14,146 nt of DNA from Frankiales bacterium (lineage in GTDB: Bacteria; Actinomycetota; Actinomycetes; Mycobacteriales; SCTD01). The stretch is taken from contig JAOPWK010000137.1 in assembly GCA_025965735.1 (NCBI GenBank), positions 1-14,146 of the forward strand, written 5' to 3'. Positions 8,818-14,146 of the stretch are shown here, piece after piece (the first letter of the stretch is position 1; each line of letters starts with the position of its first letter). Both the position numbers and the translations under genes were made by a program. Below the pieces are notes generated by a model, which saw only the letters and a list, made by a program, of their open reading frames with translations, was not told the origin of the DNA and did no database searches.

Positions 8818-9678
8818 GTGCACGCGCATCGCAATGGGCTCAAGACAGCCGCCCTGCTGGGGTTGCTCTCCGCGATCATCCTGTTCGTCGGGGCGCAGTT
8901 CGGCCCGAGCGGCCTGGTGCTGGCGCTGGTCATCGCGTTGGGGGTCAACGGCTACAGCTGGTTCTACAGCGACAAGCTCGCGCTGCGGAGCATGCGCGCC
9001 TACCCGGTCAGCCAGGTGCAGCACCCGCGGCTGTACGCGACCGTCGCCGAGATCGCCCACGCGATGCGCATCCCGATGCCGCGCCTCTACCTCAGCCCGA
9101 CGACCGCGCCGAACGCCTTCGCCACCGGCCGCAACCCGCAGAACGCCGCCGTCTGCTGCACCGAGGGGATCCTCGAGCTGCTCACCGAGCGCGAGCTGCG
9201 TGGCGTGCTGGGCCACGAACTGGCGCACGTCGGCAACCGCGACATCCTCATCAGCTCGGTGGCCGCCGCGCTCGCCACCGTCATCACCTTCCTGGCGAAC
9301 ATGGCGCAGTTCGCCATGATCTTCGGTGGACGCGACCGCGAGGGCGGCAACGTCCTGTCCAGCCTGCTGCTCGTCGTCCTGGGCCCGATCGCCGCCGGCG
9401 TCATCCAGATGGCCATCAGCCGCAGCCGTGAGTACGCCGCCGATGCCACGGGTGCGCAGGTCACCGGCGACCCGCTGGCGCTGGCCAGCGCGCTGCGCAA
9501 GCTCGAGCTCGGCACCGCTGCCCGGCCGCTGGTCGAGGACCCCAGCCTCGCGCCGACGAGCAGCCTGATGATCGCCAACCCGTTCCGCGGCGGCGGCCTG
9601 GGCAAGCTGTTCAGCACGCACCCGCCGATGGCCGAGCGGATCGCCCGGCTCGAGCAGATGGCCGGCTACCAGCGCTAG
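8818..9678 (+). CDS. htpX: membrane zinc metalloprotease HtpX (peptidase family M48)
   Basis: A 286-residue member of the M48B family, integral membrane proteases that degrade damaged or misassembled membrane proteins. Two hydrophobic helices at about 11-28 and 32-48 form the N-terminal anchor. The zinc site is H133-E134-L-A-H137, with a third ligand E205 in SREYAADATGA. TTAPNAFATGR (95-105) and the terminal FSTHPPMAERIARLEQMA are family signatures. Further hydrophobic segments (about 143-170 and 180-200) flank the active site. The length is normal (about 285-295). It follows the respiratory genes on the same strand with a 65-base gap holding an inverted repeat, so it could be the end of that transcript or separately expressed. 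I recall htpX next to a nuo cluster in Streptomyces as well. The TAG is followed at once by a strong hairpin. Confidence 0.95.
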   Translation: MHAHRNGLKTAALLGLLSAIILFVGAQFGPSGLVLALVIALGVNGYSWFYSDKLALRSMRAYPVSQVQHPRLYATVAEIAHAMRIPMPRLYLSPTTAPNAFATGRNPQNAAVCCTEGILELLTERELRGVLGHELAHVGNRDILISSVAAALATVITFLANMAQFAMIFGGRDREGGNVLSSLLLVVLGPIAAGVIQMAISRSREYAADATGAQVTGDPLALASALRKLELGTAARPLVEDPSLAPTSSLMIANPFRGGGLGKLFSTHPPMAERIARLEQMAGYQR

Positions 9679-9684
9679 CGACGA

Positions 9685-9720
9685 CGACGGCCGGCCCTCC
9701 CGCAGGAGGACCGGCCGTCG
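9685..9720. terminator. bidirectional terminator-type hairpin between convergent genes
   Basis: The left arm (9685-9700) and right arm (9705-9720) pair over 16 positions with one C-A mismatch (9695 against 9710), around a CGCA loop. It lies in the 57-base gap between the htpX stop and the stop of the opposing protease gene, so it can end transcription arriving from either side. No T-run flanks it on either strand, as is common in high-GC actinobacteria. Position and stem length are the evidence. Confidence 0.75.
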
Positions 9721-9735
9721 GCGTGCGGCGTCGGG

Positions 9736-9831
9736 CTAGACCGGGCGGGTCAGCCGCCGCCCCAGCAGAGCCGCACCGAGCAGGCCGAACGCGGCGAGGG
9801 CGAGCAGGCCCGAGGCGCCCGTCGCGGGCAG
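9736..9831 (-). other. LPXTG sortase sorting signal at the protease C-terminus
   Basis: The coding DNA ends with LPATG (residues 1297-1301, bases 9817-9831), then a hydrophobic segment of about 18 residues (ASGLLALAAFGLLGAALLG) and the basic tail RRLTRPV. This is the standard three-part cell-wall sorting signal cut by sortase between T and G and joined to peptidoglycan. A Pro/Ala-rich linker precedes it and could span the wall. No sortase gene lies in the window. Confidence 0.85.
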
Positions 9832-12800
9832 GCTGCCCGTCGCAGGGGAGATGCCCGGCGCGGAGGTGCCGGGCGCCGCGACGTCCGGCGCCGGAGCCGC
9901 CGCCACGGGCTGGACGGCCAGCGGGCTCGCGACCTCCGGGATGGCCACCGCGATGGCGTGCACGACCGACTGGTTGCGCGCGGACGGCGGGTCGTACGTC
10001 GTGCTCGACCCGGCCTTCAGGTAGTAGTCCACGCCGTCCGGCGTCACCGCGTTGCCCGGGATGGTGCCGTGGAAGCTGCCCGGGGCGGTGCCCTTCTTCA
10101 TCGGCTGCGCGACGTAGCCGCCCTTGGCGTGGCGGCGGTAGAACAGCGTCACCGGCTGGTCGCCGGAGCCGCCGAGCACGACCGCGCGGACGTCGACCGG
10201 CTTGCCGCTGACCGACTGCCGGACGGCGGAGTGGTAGACCACCGGCTCGGCCGTGCGGACCGCGGGAGCGGCCGTGCGGACCCCGAAGAAGCCCAGCGTG
10301 CGACGCAGGACGTCGGTGGTGGCGTCGGCCGTCGCGTGCTGCGCGAGGTTGTAGCCGAGCGTCACCGTCTTGAAGCCCTTGTGGGCCGCGTCGCCGGTGA
10401 CCGCCACGCCGTACGTCTCGCCCTCGTCGTTCTTCGGCGAGGTGAACAGCGCCTGGGACGTGCCGAACGCCTCGTCCGACGGCGTCATCGGGTCGAGGGT
10501 GCAGCGACCCGGGCAGACCGTCAGGCGGTGCGCGCCGGCCATGATGCCCTTGCCGGTGAGGGCGGTGGCCTCCGTCATCGGCTCCACCTGGCCGCTGGCG
10601 GCGCCGAGGTAGTTCAGCGCGAAGGCAGCGCCGGCCTCGCTGGCACCCGGGTTCGTGCGACCGGGCGGCGTGGCGAGCGCGCTGACGGCGCGGTTGCTGG
10701 TGAGCAGCAGCTTCCCGCCGCCGTTCAGGAAGCTGGTCAGCGCGCTGACGTCGCCCGCATCGAGCTGTCCGACGGCGCGGTCCCCGCCCGCCTCCCAGAC
10801 CACGGCCTCGTACTTCTTGAGCGTCGCGGCGTCCGGGTGCTCGGTGACCATCGTGTACGGGACCCCGAGCGCCGACAGCGAGCCGGCGATGGCGACGTCC
10901 TGGTCGACGGCGCCGTCGTCGTCGACGATCAGCACGCGCGGGGCGGCCGAGCCGACCCACAGCTCCGTGGCCTGCACGTCGTTGCCGGTCAGGGCGTTGC
11001 CGCTGCTGGTGACCGTGGTGACCAGCGTGTGCGAGCCCTCCTCGCGCGGCGTCCAGGTGAACGGGAACGCCTTGCGGGTGTAGGCGCCGAGCCCGGCGAC
11101 GGTGCCCTGCGCAACGACGGGCCCGGAGGCCGAGCCCTCGCGGACGGTGACCGACGCGGAGGAGACCGCCTTGCCGCCGTTGTTGAAGACCGGGACGGTC
11201 ATCGCGTTGCTGCGACCGGCGTTGGCGCCCTGCGTGCCGCGGCCGGAGGTGGCGCCGGTGACGAAGCCGGGGGAGGTGTCGCTCTCGGTCGCGCCGAGGT
11301 TCACGACGTCCAGGCTGATCGCGCCGCTGCCGTCGCCGCCGTCGGCCGCGTGGTCCAGCCCGTTCGCCTGCTTCGGGCCGATGTTGGTGAACGCCCAGCC
11401 GGTGGGCTTCTTCGACCAGTTGGACCAGGTGTCCGCCGCGCCCTTGGTCTCCAGGACGCCACCGGAGTTGGTGAACGTCACGGACCCCTCGTACTGCAGG
11501 CAGGCTGCGAAGTCGCCGACCCGCGCGATGTACTCGCCCGGCGGCGGGTCGTTCACGACGATGAGCTCCTCGGCGCCGACGAAGCCGCTGTCGACCGGAG
11601 CGCCGAGCTCCTTGCCGTCCTTGAGCAGCTGCAGCGTGCAGTCGCCCGTCCCGGTGACCCGCACCGTCATCGACTTGTTGTTCGGGTTCTTCGGGACGCT
11701 GAACGGGTTGTCGGCGGTCTGCGTCGGCAGCACCGCGCCGGACATGGCGATCGGCTCTGTCGGCGGGCCGGTGAAGGCCGTCGCGTCCGCGCCCGGCGGG
11801 AGCATCCGGGTGCCGCTGGTGATGCCGGTCGCGGCGGAGGCGATGAGGTCCTCCGCGTTGCCGCGGCCCTTGTTGAGCTGCAGCTCCTGGGTGTTGTCGT
11901 TGTAGTCGAACTCCATCGGGTCCATCTGCGGCCGGTTGGCGTCCGTCTGCGCGTTGTTGCTCTGGAACAGCACGTTGCTGCGCAGGTGGTAGTCGAAGTG
12001 CCAGGCCATGATCCCGCTGTTGAAGAAGGAGCGGTCGAAGTACGGCTGCCGCGTCATCTCCGGGTGGATCTTCGTGGGCGCGGTCGCCGTCCGGTTGATG
12101 TTCTCGAGGTAGTAGCCCTCGATGATGAACTTGCCGGTCTTCGGGTTCTTGGCCAGGCCGTAGACGTCGTTCTCGCTCCACTCGTGGCCGGTCTCGTCGA
12201 CCTCGCCCACGGCGATCTCCTTCACCGGGACGAGCAGCAGGCTCGGATTCGGCTTGGCCGGGTCGTAGTCCTTGGGCCGGATGCGCCGCGGCTGCAGCAC
12301 GTACCCGCGCAGGTCACCGTCGACGACGGTGGGCGTGGTCCAGCCCTGGAAGACGCGGGACGCCGGGTTGAAGCCGGTGGGGTTGCTGCCGGTCGGGTTA
12401 CCGCCGTACGAGCCGCCGGACATGATGTCGTGGTCGCCGGTGCCGGCGCTGGTGTAGGTGGTGTTGTAGTAGTCGGGCTCACCGAGCGCGTGCGCCATCT
12501 CGTGCGTGGCGACGCCGATCGGCAGCACCTTCCCCGGCTCGTCGAACTCCGGCATCGTGAACAGCCGGTCGACGAACACGCCGTCCGTGGTGGGCAGGCC
12601 GCCGCCGAGGGTGCCGGGCGTCATGCCGGCCGCGCCCTCGACGATGCCGTTGGCCAGCGTGGCCTGGATGGCGTGCGACCAGGTGTGGCAGGGGTCGCCG
12701 GTCACGGCCATGTCCGGCCCGGAGTGCACGATGCCGACGAAGTCGACGGTGCCGTCGCCGTCGTTGTCGTAGTCGCCGAAGTTCACGGTCGGGTCGGCCT

Positions 12801-13719
12801 GCGGCACCGACTCGACGGCCATGCCGAGCGCGCCGCCGCCGCCGATGCCGAGCACGTCGTCGATCAGGTCGAGGTCGGTCCGGCCGTCGTCGCCGGCCTC
12901 GATGCCGCCGTAGTAGCACTCGTCCTCAGCGGCCGAGCGGTACGAGGTGAACGGCCCGTGCACGTCGACCTGCACGAGGAAGGTCCCGAAGGAGTCCTCG
13001 AAGTAGAACTCGGTGAGCGTGCCGGTCGGGTTGCCGCCGAAGCCGTCGAGCAGCTTCTCGAAGTGCTCCGGGGTGTCGCTGTCCTCCTGGAACTGCGGCC
13101 CGGTCTGCCCGGCCGCCGAGTCCCACCAGGTGGCGAGCATCAGGACGGGGAAGCGGAACACGCGGGGCTCGGCGACCGACGCCGTGGCGTTCGCCGCCGC
13201 CGAGGCGATCTGCATCTGGCGCAGCATCTCGGCGTGCCCGCGGGCCTCCGCCTCCTCCTCAGGGCTGACCTGCTCCGGGGCGCGGCGGCCGAGGCCGGGC
13301 TGCAGCCCCGCGGGTGCCGCGTCGCGACCCACGACCGCATCCGAGGCGGTGAGGGAGCGGCCGTCAGGGGCCTTGACGGCGTAGCGCCAGGTGCCGTCCT
13401 CGCCGCGCAGGACGGTGAAGCCGTCGTGGGTCTCCAGCGAGCCACCCGTCTCGGCCGGCGCGATGCGCACCCGCACGGACTGGCCGCCCGGGCCCTTCAC
13501 GAGCTGAGAGGCGTCGCTCTCGGGCTGGCGGAACTCCTCCACCGGCACGCGCGCCCCGTCGAAGCCGGGACCCTTCGCGAGCGCGGGGTAGAGCTCGGCC
13601 GCCAGCGACGCGACGGACGCGTCCACCGGAACGGGCTGCGCTCCGGAGGCGAACTGGGGGGCGACGCCGAGCAGCAGGGCGCAGGCCACCGGGAGGGCGG
13701 CGCGTCGACGGACGTTCAT
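9736..13719 (-). CDS. secreted, cell-wall-anchored M6-family (immune inhibitor A-like) metalloprotease
   Basis: A 1327-residue extracellular zinc protease. A signal peptide covers residues 1 to about 27 (MNVRRR, hydrophobic core, QFASGA). A proregion of about 160 residues follows. The M6 catalytic domain (about 187-590) contains a DxDxDGDG-type acidic loop (316-326) that may bind calcium, the zinc motif H406-E407-M-A-H410 with G413 and candidate third ligand D416, a Met-turn-like HDIMSGG (M433), and NSGIMAWHFDYHL (567-579). Then come a beta-sandwich resembling PPC domains (about 670-755), an Ig/CARDB-like region (about 840-925), an amidotransferase-like alpha/beta domain (929-1147), another beta-sandwich (about 1157-1240), a Pro/Ala linker, LPATG (1297-1301), a hydrophobic helix and a basic tail. 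The ATG at 13719 was chosen for the signal peptide and GAGGAG; a GTG at 13761 would put a polar 14-residue leader ahead of it. Substrates are unknown. Related proteases attack host antibacterial proteins or recycle extracellular protein. Confidence 0.93.
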   Translation of the reverse strand: MNVRRRAALPVACALLLGVAPQFASGAQPVPVDASVASLAAELYPALAKGPGFDGARVPVEEFRQPESDASQLVKGPGGQSVRVRIAPAETGGSLETHDGFTVLRGEDGTWRYAVKAPDGRSLTASDAVVGRDAAPAGLQPGLGRRAPEQVSPEEEAEARGHAEMLRQMQIASAAANATASVAEPRVFRFPVLMLATWWDSAAGQTGPQFQEDSDTPEHFEKLLDGFGGNPTGTLTEFYFEDSFGTFLVQVDVHGPFTSYRSAAEDECYYGGIEAGDDGRTDLDLIDDVLGIGGGGALGMAVESVPQADPTVNFGDYDNDGDGTVDFVGIVHSGPDMAVTGDPCHTWSHAIQATLANGIVEGAAGMTPGTLGGGLPTTDGVFVDRLFTMPEFDEPGKVLPIGVATHEMAHALGEPDYYNTTYTSAGTGDHDIMSGGSYGGNPTGSNPTGFNPASRVFQGWTTPTVVDGDLRGYVLQPRRIRPKDYDPAKPNPSLLLVPVKEIAVGEVDETGHEWSENDVYGLAKNPKTGKFIIEGYYLENINRTATAPTKIHPEMTRQPYFDRSFFNSGIMAWHFDYHLRSNVLFQSNNAQTDANRPQMDPMEFDYNDNTQELQLNKGRGNAEDLIASAATGITSGTRMLPPGADATAFTGPPTEPIAMSGAVLPTQTADNPFSVPKNPNNKSMTVRVTGTGDCTLQLLKDGKELGAPVDSGFVGAEELIVVNDPPPGEYIARVGDFAACLQYEGSVTFTNSGGVLETKGAADTWSNWSKKPTGWAFTNIGPKQANGLDHAADGGDGSGAISLDVVNLGATESDTSPGFVTGATSGRGTQGANAGRSNAMTVPVFNNGGKAVSSASVTVREGSASGPVVAQGTVAGLGAYTRKAFPFTWTPREEGSHTLVTTVTSSGNALTGNDVQATELWVGSAAPRVLIVDDDGAVDQDVAIAGSLSALGVPYTMVTEHPDAATLKKYEAVVWEAGGDRAVGQLDAGDVSALTSFLNGGGKLLLTSNRAVSALATPPGRTNPGASEAGAAFALNYLGAASGQVEPMTEATALTGKGIMAGAHRLTVCPGRCTLDPMTPSDEAFGTSQALFTSPKNDEGETYGVAVTGDAAHKGFKTVTLGYNLAQHATADATTDVLRRTLGFFGVRTAAPAVRTAEPVVYHSAVRQSVSGKPVDVRAVVLGGSGDQPVTLFYRRHAKGGYVAQPMKKGTAPGSFHGTIPGNAVTPDGVDYYLKAGSSTTYDPPSARNQSVVHAIAVAIPEVASPLAVQPVAAAPAPDVAAPGTSAPGISPATGSLPATGASGLLALAAFGLLGAALLGRRLTRPV

Positions 13720-13723
13720 GGGG

Positions 13724-13729
13724 CTCCTC
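13724..13729 (-). promoter_or_regulatory. ribosome binding site of the M6 protease
   Basis: On the minus strand GAGGAG lies 4 bases before the ATG at 13719. It is the only good Shine-Dalgarno in the leader, and it supports this ATG over the upstream GTG (13761) and ATG (13758) in the same frame. Confidence 0.65.
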
Positions 13730-13737
13730 GAAGACGG

Positions 13738-13754
13738 TGCCCGGTCCCCGGGCA
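13738..13754 (-). other. perfect 7-bp hairpin in the 5' leader of the protease gene
   Basis: TGCCCGG (13738-13744) is exactly complementary to CCGGGCA (13748-13754) around a 3-base loop. On the minus-strand transcript it ends 8 bases before the Shine-Dalgarno. It could modulate initiation or mark the end of the upstream transcript. Such short GC stems also occur by chance here. The rest of the 102-base gap to the yajQ stop shows no promoter I can recognise. Confidence 0.3.
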
Positions 13755-13821
13755 GCATCACCCTGTTCGACGCGCAGGGCCCCGACTCCTGCGTGACGCG
13801 CCTCTCAGCCTCGGGGGCGGC

Positions 13822-14146
13822 TCAGCGGTAGTTGGTGAACTGCAGCGCGAAGTCGAAGTCGGCGCCCTTGAGCAGCGCGATGACCGTCTGCAGGTCGTCC
13901 TTCTTCTTCGCCGACACGCGCAGCTGGTCGCCCTGGATCTGCGCCTGCACGCCCTTGGGCCCCTCGTCGCGGATGAGCTTGCTGACCTTCTTGGCGTCGT
14001 CCTGGCTGATGCCCTCGCTCACCGTGGCGGTGATCCGGACCTCCTTGCCGGACTGCTGCGGGTCCCCGGCCTCGAGGGTCTTGAGGGAGATCTGGCGCTT
14101 GATCAGCTTCTCCTTGAAGACCTCCAGCACCGCCTTGGCGCGCTCC
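13822..14146 (-). CDS. yajQ: YajQ/DUF520 family nucleotide-binding protein, N-terminus cut off
   Basis: The C-terminal two thirds of a YajQ-family protein. The recognisable core is KLIKRQISLKTLE, then GISQDDAKKVSKLIRDEGPKGVQAQIQGDQLRVSAKKKDDLQTVIALLKG and the family ending ADFDFALQFTNYR. Full-length members have about 160-165 residues; 107 full codons are visible here. The frame runs to the window edge as ERAKAVLEVF, so the GTG near 14130 is internal and the true start is outside. E. coli YajQ has been reported to bind nucleic acid or nucleotides, and a Xanthomonas member binds cyclic di-GMP. The role in this organism is unknown. It lies upstream of the M6 protease on the same strand with a 102-base gap, so co-transcription is possible but not indicated. 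Confidence 0.95.
   Translation of the reverse strand, partial: ERAKAVLEVFKEKLIKRQISLKTLEAGDPQQSGKEVRITATVSEGISQDDAKKVSKLIRDEGPKGVQAQIQGDQLRVSAKKKDDLQTVIALLKGADFDFALQFTNYR

Noticed and set aside
9611..12181. 856-codon open frame on the minus strand overlapping the M6 protease in another frame
   Set aside because: Low-complexity Arg/Gly-rich translation with no recognisable domain; the overlapping frame carries a signal peptide, zinc motif and sorting signal.
12343..13039. Repeated GNPTG coding units in the protease as a tandem repeat
   Set aside because: Only a few short copies occur (near protein residues 229 and 440-450) within the conserved catalytic domain; too short and scattered to be a repeat element.
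13720..13761. Upstream GTG (13761) and ATG (13758) starts for the M6 protease
   Set aside because: They add a short polar leader before the signal peptide and have no good Shine-Dalgarno, whereas GAGGAG precedes the ATG at 13719.

Overview
The window is about 14.1 kb of very GC-rich DNA. It has tightly packed genes, many GTG starts and purine-rich ribosome binding sites. Gene order and protein sequences point to a high-GC actinobacterium (actinomycete). Nothing seen here fixes the genus. No tRNA, rRNA, CRISPR array, insertion sequence or phage gene was recognised.

Region 1 (1-6234, plus strand) is the distal end of a proton-pumping NADH:quinone oxidoreductase (complex I, NDH-1) operon: nuoJ (5' end cut off by the window), nuoK, nuoL, nuoM and nuoN. 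These are membrane-arm subunits, and the three antiporter-like pumps keep their key charged residues. Most junctions are 4-base stop/start overlaps. The exception is the 84-base nuoK-nuoL gap, which holds a small hairpin and a possible 9-codon leader ORF ending on the nuoL start. NuoM carries an unusual hydrophilic insertion of about 70 residues.

Region 2 (6234-8752, plus strand) continues without a break. A long-chain trans-polyprenyl diphosphate synthase, probably making the menaquinone side chain, overlaps nuoN by one base. A coupled trio follows: a NuoB-like, a NuoC-like and a NuoI-like protein. These look like a second, shortened set of complex I peripheral-arm connector subunits. All FeS-ligand cysteines are present, but no NuoD partner is visible beside them, and the NuoB-like protein lacks the segment that lines the quinone cavity. 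This is the most interesting part of the window. It may be the remnant or a minimal form of a second NDH-1, or an alternative electron-input module.

Region 3 (8818-9678, plus strand) is htpX, a membrane zinc protease of membrane-protein quality control. A GC-rich inverted repeat separates it from the trio, and it has a very strong ribosome binding site. A long hairpin at 9685-9720 sits between htpX and the convergent next gene and probably terminates transcription from both sides.

Region 4 (9736-14146, minus strand) holds a 1327-residue secreted M6-family (immune inhibitor A-like) metalloprotease. It has a signal peptide, an HEMAH zinc site, several beta-sandwich domains, a glutamine-amidotransferase-like domain and a C-terminal LPATG sortase sorting signal. 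Upstream of it on the same strand is the C-terminal part of a YajQ/DUF520 protein, cut off by the window edge.

As a whole, the plus strand reads as a respiratory unit (membrane arm, quinone-tail enzyme, accessory FeS subunits, membrane proteostasis protease). The minus strand is an unrelated surface-protease locus.
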